Source of the DNA: Scheffersomyces stipitis CBS 6054
Taxonomy: Eukaryota > Ascomycota > Pichiomycetes > Serinales > Debaryomycetaceae
Assembly (NCBI RefSeq): GCF_000209165.1
Contig: NC_009042.1
Span: 2,542,001-2,606,000 of the forward strand
Reading direction: 5' to 3'
DNA: 64,000 bases
In this document: piece after piece, positions 55,125 through 63,690 of the stretch
How positions within the stretch are numbered: position 1 is the first letter of the stretch
Layout of the letters: each line of letters opens with the position of its first letter
Made by a program: the position numbers and the translations under genes
The notes under the pieces: model-generated
Databases searched by the model: none
What the model was told of the DNA's origin: nothing
The model's input: only the letters and a program-made list of their open reading frames with translations

Positions 55125-58092
55125 TCGTGTCAGTTACCGGTTGATGAGCCATATTAGTATGGTCACCAATTTCCTGGTGTATACTTGGAGAGTCGACTTG
55201 TGTTGGGTCGACGTTTTGACTTTGAAATCTTAGTGAAGAGTCAGATATTTCCCTGCTGTCCAAAATTGTGGATTCGGGCTCCCCTAGGGTGGATCCTAGG
55301 GGGGAATCCGTGATATCCATGACTCTGGCAGGAGGATCTGTTATCGGCGGGGGATCTCGTAGTGTTGAGAAGCGGCTGGCTGAGGTGTTTGGTGCCTGCA
55401 GCTCGTCGCGGCTTAAACTAAGAGTCTTATTAAGTGCTTCATGCACCTTTTGGGACTGTCTTAGAGTCTGACTTTTGTTGGAGTGGGAGAGTCCTATAAT
55501 AGGAGAGTAAGGGGTCGTTTGCTTCCTTGTGAGAGGGGCTAGGCGACCCGAGTAGGACGGTGACGAGATTGGGGTTGCTAGTGGTTTGGTTTTTGATGTG
55601 ACAAGGGATTTACCTTGCTTTCTTGGGCGAGGCGTGATTGGTTGAAGGGTCGGTTGTGTTCTGGTCAGTTTGTTGCCAGTGGCATTGATTGTAGTTTCTG
55701 GGAGGAGCTCCATTTCTTGGTCCTGTGCCTGTTGGCTAAGTATGACGGATGCTTCATCGTCATGGATATCTTCATCTTCGTCTGAATCGGTGTATCTTAT
55801 TGTTTCGTCATCATCATCTTGGATGTATTCCCTTTGGATTTGAACTTGTGGTCGTTCGTTGTTTGAGGTATTGCGAAGTATCCCTGTTGGTTTAGGGTGC
55901 ATGATAGATCTCATGGTTTGGTTCGAGTCAGGTTGGACTGGCTGGTTGTGAATCACGTTTTCCATCTCTCCTGATTCAGGGAGGTCTGCGAGTGGCGCGA
56001 AACGATTACCTCCTTGACTATGTTGCGAGATTAAGGGTTGCGATTCTTTTCTGCGTGTGGTACCTTTCGTCACAGGGTGGAATCCGTCTTTAGCTGTTTG
56101 TGGTTGGGACGGACGCTTGTTGGGGTGTTGGTTAGGTGTTACGTACTGTGAAAGTTCATTCTGGTAAAAATAGTGAACTGGCGCATGTGGGGCCTTGAAT
56201 ACCGGGCATCTCTTGGTGGAGTGCTGGTTAGTATGGCATTTGAAACAGAATTGGTAGGAGGTGATTATGTCGAGTTGGACGCCATTGAGACGGCCGTTCT
56301 TTCGGTTTGGAATCCTATCTGATTCAGTCGCAATTAAGTAGAAAGCGGTCGTAATATGATTACTGAGTTGTTTGCCTTCGTAGTATCTTGCTTCTCTTAT
56401 GTGTTTGGCCAAGACTTTGTAGTCAATAATTTCTCTGTCTTGACGCAGCGAGGGCCCGTATTGCGGAGTTTGTGGGATGTGAAGATCGTTTGGGTTGAAC
56501 ATTCCTTGAACTAGAACGTCTATATTGGAGTACTGAGTTGGAGTTTTTACACCCACAAGAAATACGTTAGAGGCCCTTGGAATTGGGATAAGTTTGAGTT
56601 TAAATCTGTAGTTGCCTTCTACTCCAGTGTAGTAGGGGTCGAATATTTCTTCCAACTTGCTGACCAGGGATTTGGGGGGAGAGGTTGGTTTGTCGGGCCT
56701 TAATTCGGCCGGGGTGAAAACAAAATCTAAATGCAGATTGTCTCTGCTGTGTATGTTGAAATACGTCTTTATGTCATAAATGTTCTGAGTGAATTGGAGT
56801 TTGTTTTCCAATTCTTTAATTTTGAGGTTATTGTCTTCAATACCCCGATTCCATTCACTCTCCAGTGGCTCCCCGGGTGATATGTTGTCTTTGTAGAGTT
56901 GGATGGTGTTTCTGAGGCTGGCAATTCTGTGCTCGGTACTCCTTTTTACCTCGTCTAGAGTCGCTGGAATTGTTTCAGAAAAATGTTTAACGAGGATCTT
57001 CCCTTTTTCACTTATACTCAATTGAGTATTTAAATGGTGCGTTCTCGTTTCAAAGGACTCAATGTGGACTCTTACAGTCTGCTTTTCAGCCACATTTCTG
57101 CCGATAGTACTGAGGGTTGACACGCGAACTTCCTCAGGTGTATTCCAGTCGTCAAATCTTTTCTGTTGTCCCTTGTAATTTGCCTCAGATAGATTATAAA
57201 GATGATTGTGGAGTGTTACACAATCATCAAGCCTGTTGTATTCTTCATCGCTTAGGTGGCCGTCCGATTTCAATTTTGCTTGGAGGGCCCTTGCTTTTTG
57301 ACTATAGGTCTTAAGTAAGTTGTCGGAATCTTTACCGGGAACATCTTGAAGAATATCTGACCATTTCGCCTTATTAGGGTTTGGAAGAGGAGTAGATCTA
57401 ATTGCCTTGGGGTTGGAGGGATGAATCCTTTTCTTAGAAGAACTCTTTGAGGTTCCTAAGAGTGGGTATTCCTCTGCTTCAAGGTCTTGAGTATTTTTTT
57501 CAGGGTTTTTTGTATTTTCTGAGTTTTTTTGGTTTTTATTTAAGTATTGTAAAGATTCAGAATTTTTTTGGGTTTTTGTAATTTCTTTAAGTTGGTGTAC
57601 AAGGAGAGAATCTTCTTGTTCGGGCAAGTTCGAGAGGCTGGTTGTAGAATCTAAAGAAATGTGATCCATTTCATTATCATCATTTGCAGCCATTTCCTGG
57701 TCGTGTACCTCCTCAGGCACGTGACTTTGAAAAATTTCCGAAACTGAGGTTTCAAAACTTTCCATAGTAGGACTTAATGGGGTCTGGTTCTGAATAACCA
57801 GCTGGTCCGTGGGATTATCCCGTAGTTGGGCCGGTTCCTCAGAGGTAGATGACACTGCAGTCACGAAGGATGGCTCTAAATTGCCGTTTTCATCGGCATC
57901 TGTGGACTCGCCATCGAGGTCCATCAGATCATGGGGTGCGACATGGTCGTGTGGATTTCGGTCAATATCCGGTGGTTTTGGCTCGTTTAAGGCTTGATTT
58001 GAAGAGCTTTCACCAGAGAAACCCCCTAGAGGTCCCTCTGGCTGATTGATTGGTCGTAGTTCTGACATTCCCACAATTTTTTTTTCGGCCAT
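55081..58092 (-). CDS. LINE ORF1: RNA-binding zinc-knuckle protein (family B)
   Basis: 1003 residues, much longer than the family A ORF1. The N-terminal 250 residues are acidic, Ser/Asn-rich and disordered. The centre (about 260-460) is highly charged and probably coiled (IKELENKLQFTQ). A globular part (about 460-610) follows, then one gag knuckle CFKCHTNQHSTKRC (Cys616, Cys619, His624, Cys629). The last 370 residues are disordered, with an acidic patch (DDDDETIRYTDSDEDED) and Ser/Pro/Arg stretches. It is taken as the RNA-binding ORF1 protein of the element. The first ATG (58092) lies in an A-rich context with a second Met at residue 9; which one is used is unclear. Confidence 0.82.
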   Translation of the reverse strand: MAEKKIVGMSELRPINQPEGPLGGFSGESSSNQALNEPKPPDIDRNPHDHVAPHDLMDLDGESTDADENGNLEPSFVTAVSSTSEEPAQLRDNPTDQLVIQNQTPLSPTMESFETSVSEIFQSHVPEEVHDQEMAANDDNEMDHISLDSTTSLSNLPEQEDSLLVHQLKEITKTQKNSESLQYLNKNQKNSENTKNPEKNTQDLEAEEYPLLGTSKSSSKKRIHPSNPKAIRSTPLPNPNKAKWSDILQDVPGKDSDNLLKTYSQKARALQAKLKSDGHLSDEEYNRLDDCVTLHNHLYNLSEANYKGQQKRFDDWNTPEEVRVSTLSTIGRNVAEKQTVRVHIESFETRTHHLNTQLSISEKGKILVKHFSETIPATLDEVKRSTEHRIASLRNTIQLYKDNISPGEPLESEWNRGIEDNNLKIKELENKLQFTQNIYDIKTYFNIHSRDNLHLDFVFTPAELRPDKPTSPPKSLVSKLEEIFDPYYTGVEGNYRFKLKLIPIPRASNVFLVGVKTPTQYSNIDVLVQGMFNPNDLHIPQTPQYGPSLRQDREIIDYKVLAKHIREARYYEGKQLSNHITTAFYLIATESDRIPNRKNGRLNGVQLDIITSYQFCFKCHTNQHSTKRCPVFKAPHAPVHYFYQNELSQYVTPNQHPNKRPSQPQTAKDGFHPVTKGTTRRKESQPLISQHSQGGNRFAPLADLPESGEMENVIHNQPVQPDSNQTMRSIMHPKPTGILRNTSNNERPQVQIQREYIQDDDDETIRYTDSDEDEDIHDDEASVILSQQAQDQEMELLPETTINATGNKLTRTQPTLQPITPRPRKQGKSLVTSKTKPLATPISSPSYSGRLAPLTRKQTTPYSPIIGLSHSNKSQTLRQSQKVHEALNKTLSLSRDELQAPNTSASRFSTLRDPPPITDPPARVMDITDSPLGSTLGEPESTILDSREISDSSLRFQSQNVDPTQVDSPSIHQEIGDHTNMAHQPVTDTIGSHEANPSSTIDY

Positions 58093-58157
58093 TTCAAAAA
58101 GAACGTTGTGATTTTTAATGCTCTCATTTGATCAAGAGTGAATAGAGTTTAACAAAT
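58093..58157. other. Gap between the LINE array and tRNA-Gln
   Basis: 65 bases between the LINE B ORF1 start and the tRNA. It holds either the element's 5' UTR or the tRNA 5' flank. I could not find a target-site duplication with the left flank near 45388. Confidence 0.5.
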
Positions 58158-58229
58158 GGTTGTATAGTGTAGTGGTTATCACTTTCGGTTTTGATCCGGA
58201 CAACCCCGGTTCGAATCCGGGTACGACCT
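58158..58229 (+). tRNA. tRNA-Gln (anticodon UUG)
   Basis: 72 bases folding as a full cloverleaf. The acceptor GGTTGTA pairs with TACGACC, the D arm is GTGTAGTGGTTATCAC, the anticodon stem TTCGG/CCGGA encloses the loop TTTTGAT with anticodon TTG, and the T arm is CCCCGGTTCGAATCCGGGG-like. Box A and box B (GGTTCGAATCC) are intact, there is no intron, and a T6 Pol III terminator follows at 58233-58238. It is nearly identical to S. cerevisiae tRNA-Gln(UUG). Confidence 0.97.
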
Positions 58230-58232
58230 AAC

Positions 58233-58238
58233 TTTTTT
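58233..58238 (+). terminator. Pol III terminator of tRNA-Gln
   Basis: Six T residues four bases after the mature tRNA 3' end. Confidence 0.85.
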
Positions 58239-58327
58239 GTCCCCTTAGATAATGGCGATCACGTGACTGTGGCCTATAAGTTCATCAAGATGGATAGGCA
58301 CAACTACGAAATAATCCTTTTTAGCCA

Positions 58328-59662
58328 ATGGTCTCAACGTCAAAGAAGACCAATTCGGTCCATAGCTTAATCGCCCATTTTTTGCAAGAAAACAATTACC
58401 ATGATACCTTGAAGCAATTTGAAGAAGAACATGGAAAACCAATTGAAGCTCTGAAATTGCCAACTTCAGATGAATCTCTAGAGGAAATCGTTAATGATAG
58501 AATCAATTTCAACGAGTTGAACGCTCAATTTGAGCAGGTGGATCTCCATGAAGAGTTGACAGCTGACATGAAGCAGATTGCTGCACAACAGCTTGAGCAC
58601 TGGAAAGTGCCTTATCCACAAAGTATTGAATTGTTAGTTTCACCACAGATCAGTGCCTTGGCTATAGATTTGGCACTTGACAAAGAAAACGATCTTGTGT
58701 TTGTCAGCACAAATGATTTCAGATTGGTTGTGATTGAGATAGCATCAGGCAGAATTCTCTTGAATGCAGCCAATGTTTTGAAGAAAGTAGTTGTGAAGAA
58801 AATACTAGTTCTTCCAAAGCAGAGAATCGTGTTGGTAGGTATGGATGGAAAGTTCTATAATTTTGAGTACAGCCTAAAAGAAGGATCAGTTACGTTGACA
58901 AAATCCACGGAATTTCAGGCTCACAAGCGATTGGTCGTTGATGCGAAGTATATTCAATTTGATGGCGAGGAGTACATTGTATCGTTGGGGTGGGATTTCT
59001 TTATCAAGGTATTCAAAATTGTAAAGGACGGGTTTGAAGTTACTTCAGAGTACAAGATATCCAGTCAGGGTACCTGTTTTGACGTTGTAGAGTACAATAA
59101 GGAATTGGTTATTGTAGTTGGGAAGAACGAAAATACCATGTTGGATGTCTTTGTGTTAGACAAGAGGGCGGAGTTGGCGTACATCTATAAGATATCGCTT
59201 AACGATGCTGAATTCTCGTCTTCCAGCTTCTCTCCACGGTGTTTGACTATCCAGTATTTTCACGATTCCATTCCTTTGATAGCTGTCGGCACTTCTCATG
59301 AACCATTTATGAGGTTAATTGTAGTATCATTAAAGGAGTTGGCAGAAATAGACAGAAATGCTGAGCAGCCCACACCTATCAAGAGAAACCAGATCCTCAA
59401 GACTTTGAACACTTTGTCGCCACAAGATCGTTATTCACAGGCTGTCGTTACCTGGAGAGAAGCAAATGGAAAGAGCAACGGTGTATGGATTGTAGGTGAA
59501 GATGGTATTATTCGAGGCATTGACTTGGTTGAAGAAAAAGTACAGGTTGAGTTGCAGGGACATACAGGCAAAATCAAGGGCTTCATCTCGTTCCTGAATA
59601 ACAAGGGGAAGGAGGTTCTCATAAGCAGTGGGCTCGACAAGGACATCAAGAGGTTTACATAG
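58328..59662 (+). CDS. LisH-domain beta-propeller-like protein
   Basis: 444 residues. The N-terminus is a LisH dimerisation motif (NSVHSLIAHFLQENNYHDTLKQFEEEHG, residues about 9-36, cited in part: LIAHFLQENNYHDTLKQF), followed by a CTLH-like helical stretch. The rest is beta-strand-rich and probably a degenerate WD40 propeller. Its last blade is the clearest: LQGHTGKIKGFISFL...VLISSGLDKDIKRFT, with GH and a terminal blade signature. LisH-WD40 proteins serve as scaffolds in microtubule, ubiquitin-ligase or chromatin complexes. I do not recognise a specific orthologue. The first ATG is close (98 bases) to the tRNA-Gln gene. Confidence 0.8.
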   Translation: MVSTSKKTNSVHSLIAHFLQENNYHDTLKQFEEEHGKPIEALKLPTSDESLEEIVNDRINFNELNAQFEQVDLHEELTADMKQIAAQQLEHWKVPYPQSIELLVSPQISALAIDLALDKENDLVFVSTNDFRLVVIEIASGRILLNAANVLKKVVVKKILVLPKQRIVLVGMDGKFYNFEYSLKEGSVTLTKSTEFQAHKRLVVDAKYIQFDGEEYIVSLGWDFFIKVFKIVKDGFEVTSEYKISSQGTCFDVVEYNKELVIVVGKNENTMLDVFVLDKRAELAYIYKISLNDAEFSSSSFSPRCLTIQYFHDSIPLIAVGTSHEPFMRLIVVSLKELAEIDRNAEQPTPIKRNQILKTLNTLSPQDRYSQAVVTWREANGKSNGVWIVGEDGIIRGIDLVEEKVQVELQGHTGKIKGFISFLNNKGKEVLISSGLDKDIKRFT

Positions 59663-60385
59663 AATTATAGACTTATCTGCTGTGGTTGCAAGAACGGCAA
59701 AATATACAATAGTATCAGAGTTACAGTTTTAGAGTAGAATTACAAATACAATATCCACAGTACATTTCATCAGATATAGTTGAAAGATGGAACTAGAGAG
59801 ATGATTTACAAGACTGATGGCTGCGAAACCTCTGACCCTGTTGCGGCTGCAACTTGTGGCTACCCCAGATCTCCGATTGTGGGGACACTGGAAAGAGTCC
59901 AACCAACCCGATTAGCCGGTCCCCCGGCTATAAAAGTAGAATTGCAAAAACGGATTTTGACAGTGGAGATGTTGATGTTGGGGCAGCTCACGTGACGCCA
60001 CATACTTATCGTTGTTGGTGGGGTTCAGATGGACTATTTGGTCCGGCACATAGTGTATCTTCGGATATTTGATATGCAAAATGATGGAAGAATTGGGCCT
60101 CCTTTTAGCCAGAGAAGAGTGGTGGAGATAAGCAAAAAGAAACCAACAATGAGGTTGCAACACCACTAGCTAGTCACAAATCAACATTGTACCAAACAGG
60201 CAATAGTCGTCCACAGAATTGCTATGTGTAGTCTATTGCCGGTACTCACTGTCTGATGAGGTGTGTATGGAAAATCTCAATTTTGTGGGGAGGGCTTCCT
60301 CGGAAACTGTGTGGAAAAAAGGCCGGGTGCATGTGTCGTGCCGAAAAAGTTGAATCCTCGGTAAGTCTGCTTCATTTATATACCG
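59663..60385. other. Intergenic region after the LisH gene
   Basis: 723 bases. Short frames of 70-84 codons overlap on both strands with no recognisable features. No RNA gene is seen. Confidence 0.5.
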
Positions 60386-60796
60386 ATGGAGATCAGGACA
60401 GAAAACGAAGCTAGCGGTGAAAACCAGCTCATATCTGCTAGACAGCGGCAAAAACTTTCCTATAGAGTCTATATATATACAGCAGTTCTTCTGACTTCAT
60501 CTGTGTCGAATTTGGTAGCTTATCCTGAGTTTCTTGTGATTATCTGCTGCCAGCTTCTTTTTTCCATCTCCATAGTTAACCTCTGGCTGCGCTCGCTACA
60601 CGCGATTCAGATATCCAGGCCCGAATCCTCCCCACTGATTATAGAAATATATATAGAAGCGGCATCCCATCTTGAAATTTGTTTTGCTTCTACTGGTACT
60701 ATAATTGCTATTGTTGTTATTAGCATTATACTATCTTATTTATTCATTGGCTACCAGTACTTCCATCAGTACTACAACTACAGCCATACATTATAG
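60386..60796 (+). CDS. Possible small membrane protein
   Basis: 136 codons. A polar N-terminus of 25 residues is followed by three hydrophobic segments (VYIYTAVLLTSSVSNLVAY, FLVIICCQLLFSISIVNLWL and TIIAIVVISIILSYLFI) and a Tyr/His-rich end. No family is recognised. The arrangement of regular hydrophobic segments separated by polar loops argues for a real membrane protein, but AT-rich chance frames can look like this. It lies 81 bases upstream of ANT1 on the same strand and could alternatively be part of the ANT1 promoter region. Confidence 0.35.
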   Translation: MEIRTENEASGENQLISARQRQKLSYRVYIYTAVLLTSSVSNLVAYPEFLVIICCQLLFSISIVNLWLRSLHAIQISRPESSPLIIEIYIEAASHLEICFASTGTIIAIVVISIILSYLFIGYQYFHQYYNYSHTL

Positions 60797-60877
60797 CCAA
60801 CACAGCTATACTACTAGACTGCTACTAGAGCTAATATTGCATACTAGAATTCACTAGTTTCCATATTTACTTCCCAC

Positions 60878-61930
60878 ATGTCTCTCACACCACTTGAAAA
60901 GGCTGCTTCTGGAGCCTTGGCTTCTGTTATCGCGAACACCTTGGTGTACCCTCTTGACTTGAGCAAGACCTTGATTCAGACCCAGGTGAAAAAACATCCT
61001 CACAAGACCGGCGCAGACATTCCTACCCCACCCTCCGATTCTGACATCGAGGATTCGGTATACAAACAGAAGGAAACCAAGTCAGGCGAGTTAAAGTACA
61101 AGAACACACTTGATGTGTTGCGTAAGATCTACGCGAAGAAGGGAGTTTTGGGCTGGTACCATGGATTATTCTCGTCGATCCTCGGAACGGCCGCTCAGAA
61201 TTTCTCCTACTTCTACTGGTACACCATCGTCAAGAGAGTGTACGCCAATTTGTACAAACACATTCCAAACCACAGGGCCAGCACGTTGACCGAGTTGTTC
61301 CTTGGGGCTGTAGCTGCTGCCATCTCGCAGATGTTCACCATGCCTATTGGTGTGGTCACCACTCAGCAACAGACTGACAAGAGCCACAAGAATTTGTTGC
61401 AGTTGACCCAGGACATCTTGGAAGAGGACGGTGTATCCGGCTTGTGGAGGGGCTTGAGAGTGTCGTTGGTTTTGTGTATCAACCCTTCAATCACATACGG
61501 TTCATACGAGAGATTGAAGCAGGTCTTCTACGGCAGCAAGGAGTTCTTGGGTCCTTTGGAGTCTTTCTCCATCGGAGTGTTGGCCAAGTCCTTGGCCACC
61601 GTAGCTACACAACCATTGATTGTTTCTAAGGCTATGTTACAGAAGAAGTCCAAGACCAAGAAGGAAGCCGGAAAGCCTAAGCCTAAGCCTGAACACGAAG
61701 ATGACGAAGATGACGATGACGATGACATTAGATTCGATAGTTTTACCCATGCATTGGCCCATTTGTGGCACACAGAGAGATTCAGAGGCTTGTACAAGGG
61801 TATCGCCCCACAATTGTTGAAGGGTGTATTTGTGCAGGGGTTGTTGTTTATGTTTAAGGACCAGCTCGATATTTTCTTCTTGTTCTTGCTTTCGTTGTTG
61901 AAGAAGAAGAAGGGTATCGCCTCGCGTTGA
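60878..61930 (+). CDS. ANT1: Peroxisomal adenine-nucleotide carrier
   Basis: 350 residues of the mitochondrial carrier family, subgroup Ant1/PMP47. Three repeats carry degenerate carrier signatures: YPLDLSKTLIQTQ (Pro25), MPIGVVTTQQQ (Pro156) and QPLIVSKAMLQ (Pro246). Long hydrophilic inserts sit after helix 1 (residues 36-70) and helix 5, the latter with a Lys/Pro run and a run of acidic residues (about 255-285). The tail is basic (KKKKGIASR). Such carriers import ATP into peroxisomes in exchange for AMP, for activation of medium-chain fatty acids in beta-oxidation. Candida PMP47 is the founding member. ANT1 (YPR128C) lies near RPS23B and SPN1 in S. cerevisiae, as here. Confidence 0.92.
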   Translation: MSLTPLEKAASGALASVIANTLVYPLDLSKTLIQTQVKKHPHKTGADIPTPPSDSDIEDSVYKQKETKSGELKYKNTLDVLRKIYAKKGVLGWYHGLFSSILGTAAQNFSYFYWYTIVKRVYANLYKHIPNHRASTLTELFLGAVAAAISQMFTMPIGVVTTQQQTDKSHKNLLQLTQDILEEDGVSGLWRGLRVSLVLCINPSITYGSYERLKQVFYGSKEFLGPLESFSIGVLAKSLATVATQPLIVSKAMLQKKSKTKKEAGKPKPKPEHEDDEDDDDDDIRFDSFTHALAHLWHTERFRGLYKGIAPQLLKGVFVQGLLFMFKDQLDIFFLFLLSLLKKKKGIASR

Positions 61931-62600
61931 GGCACTGGTTTCCACATGTAGTACTAGAGTTACAATATAACAGACGTTGCAGAGAGAGAGTATAGAGTAG
62001 AATATTACGGTAGAAATATTTAGTTCAGATGCATCATGTTGTACTGGTATCATGTAATACCATCATGTTGTGGTGTTTGTAGGTGGTGATTAAATCTTGT
62101 GAATAGATAGGATCACTGTATGGGTGCAAAACGGTCTGCACTATGATTCAATTCGCATATGATTGCAGCAGGCGAGAACGTGATCCAGAACACAAATTAG
62201 CTCCATAGCTCCGACCCACAAACAGCAAGTAGAATGTGAAATCTCACAATGGAGTATCACACTAAATATTAGAGCAGGTTTACAGTGGCGTCTTTTCAGA
62301 TCATATCCGTATAAAATATTCAAACTGATAAGACAGAATGTATGGAACCTTTTTCCAACCTTAAAAATGAATAGTGGGGTATAAAGTTCAGCTTATTCGA
62401 TTTCTGTGCGAAAGTAGAGTATGGTAAGAGATGTAGCCAGACGAGACAGTGAGAGACAAAAAACTATGTCACCGTGATGGAGTGGTATGTAGTATGAGAC
62501 CAGGGGTTATAGTACGAGAGTAGAGTGTGAAGTGTAAAGTGTGACAAATTCAGGTGAGACTCTGGCCGGCTTTATGTGTCAAAGAGGGTATGGGTTACTT

Positions 62601-62616
62601 TAGGGCTGGAGCCCTA
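62601..62616 (+). promoter_or_regulatory. Putative Tbf1-type palindrome of RPS23
   Basis: TAGGGCTGGAGCCCTA: the same inverted TAGGGCT arms with a two-base centre as before RPS14 (6415-6430), 248 bases before the RPS23 ATG. Confidence 0.65.
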
Positions 62617-62632
62617 GCTTCTCCCATGTATA

Positions 62633-62638
62633 CACGTG
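62633..62638 (+). promoter_or_regulatory. CACGTG (Cbf1-type) site of RPS23
   Basis: CACGTG 16 bases after the TAGGGCT palindrome, the same order and close to the same spacing as at RPS14 (13 bases). Confidence 0.55.
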
Positions 62639-62668
62639 CCAAAAACAACCCTACCTGAGACTTTCCTC

Positions 62669-62684
62669 TGTGCCATATGGCACA
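62669..62684. repeat. 16-bp perfect palindrome upstream of RPS23
   Basis: TGTGCCATATGGCACA reads the same on both strands, 180 bases before RPS23. It is a possible dimeric factor site. Confidence 0.5.
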
Positions 62685-62700
62685 ATATGCCGAACGCTCC

Positions 62701-62771
62701 TTAACTATGGAAAATTTTCCCCTATGCGCACCCATCTCGTGTTAACTATGGAAAACTGTCGCAGTGCGCAC
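62701..62771 (+). repeat. Two direct repeats of about 30 bp before RPS23
   Basis: Unit 1 (62701-62731) and unit 2 (62742-62771) both begin TTAACTATGGAAAA and end TGCGCAC, with a diverged centre, 41 bases apart start to start. They lie between the palindromes and the RPS23 leader. Confidence 0.6.
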
Positions 62772-62863
62772 GGGAAAGTTAACCAATTTTCATCGATAAA
62801 AAATTTATCAAATCCTTTCTCTTTCTTTCTTAGCTAGTCAGTTAATCACCAAATACAGTCAAC

Positions 62864-63301
62864 ATGGGTAAAGGTAAACCAAGAGGTCTTAACTCTGCTA
62901 GAAAGTTGAGAGTCCACCGTCGTAACAACAGATGGGCCGATGAATCGTACAAGTCCAGATTATTAGGTACTGCTTTCAAGTCCTCTCCATTTGGTGGTTC
63001 TTCCCACGCCAAGGGTATTGTGTTGGAAAAGATTGGTATTGAATCCAAGCAACCAAACTCCGCTATCAGAAAGTGTGTCAGAGTCCAATTAATCAAGAAC
63101 GGTAAGAAGGTCACTGCTTTCGTTCCAAACGATGGTTGTTTGAACTTTGTTGACGAAAACGACGAAGTCTTATTGGCCGGTTTCGGTAGAAGAGGTAAGG
63201 CTAAGGGTGATATCCCAGGTGTCAGATTCAAGGTCGTCAAGGTTTCTGGTGTCTCCTTGTTAGCTTTGTGGAAGGAAAAGAAGGAAAAGCCAAGATCGTA
63301 A
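62864..63301 (+). CDS. RPS23: 40S ribosomal protein uS12
   Basis: 145 residues, the standard length, starting [20 protein letters not shown] and ending KEKKEKPRS. It includes the decoding-centre loop [10 protein letters not shown], whose Pro is hydroxylated in yeast. uS12 monitors codon-anticodon pairing in the A site. The coding region is continuous, whereas both S. cerevisiae RPS23 genes have an intron within the N-terminal part, so the intron is absent here. Codon bias is extreme. The CT-rich leader directly before the ATG is typical. It is convergent with SPN1, as RPS23B (YPR132W) and SPN1 (YPR133C) are in S. cerevisiae. Confidence 0.98.
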   Translation: MGKGKPRGLNSARKLRVHRRNNRWADESYKSRLLGTAFKSSPFGGSSHAKGIVLEKIGIESKQPNSAIRKCVRVQLIKNGKKVTAFVPNDGCLNFVDENDEVLLAGFGRRGKAKGDIPGVRFKVVKVSGVSLLALWKEKKEKPRS

Positions 63302-63690
63302 ATTGTCCTCGATACATCAAGAAATCATTATTTCACATCGCTACTTACTTCATTTTATCTATCAATACTATTATGATAAGTTAGTTTTCCTTACTATCGA
63401 GAGTCATTTATGGTTGTATAATTCTAAATTTACGTGTATATTGAAACCAAACATTGGCTGGGTTGCCTCCTCGAGGTTAATGCATACATTATATCAAGCC
63501 AGGTGTAACGAGTAGGATATGTAGTTGCTATGTTTCAGCTGTAACAACGTTAATCTCTGTTGTCTACTGATATGTTAGGTCTCTTTGAGCTCCACTTTTA
63601 CATTTCGATCTTGGGTAAGATCATCCACTTCAATCAGAGCTACATATACTTCTATGACAAACTATGTTTTATATTATGTTACATGCAATC
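63302..63690. other. Convergent RPS23/SPN1 3' region
   Basis: AT-rich 3' UTR space. A 70-codon frame at 63303-63515 is chance. Confidence 0.6.

Larger units (their letters stand above)
51321..58092 (-). mobile_element. LINE retrotransposon, family B (L1/Zorro-like)
   Basis: Minus-strand element in the order ORF1 (55081-58092), ORF2 (51528-55079), 3' UTR (51333-51527) and an 11-12-base A tail (51332-51321), which directly joins the 5' end of the family A element. The ORFs are separated by one base (TAATATG). The 5' boundary is uncertain. An A9 run at codons 3-5 of ORF1 (58078-58086) could mark target A-tract, in which case translation may start at the Met at 58068. Both frames are open over their whole length. 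Right of it, 65 bases away, lies tRNA-Gln. Confidence 0.85.
61931..62863. other. ANT1-RPS23 intergenic region
   Basis: 933 bases with no gene. The left two thirds is AT-rich. The right third is a dense RPS23 promoter with the palindrome, CACGTG and repeats listed separately. Confidence 0.65.

Noticed and set aside
45361..58157. Target-site duplication flanking the LINE array
   Set aside because: The flanks AACAATGGG (left) and AACAAATGG (right) are similar but not a convincing duplication, and the right-hand match runs into the tRNA gene.
61690..61728. GAT/GAC run in ANT1 as a microsatellite
   Set aside because: It is in frame, encodes the acidic loop of the carrier and shows mixed codons, so it is part of the protein and no separate repeat feature is needed.
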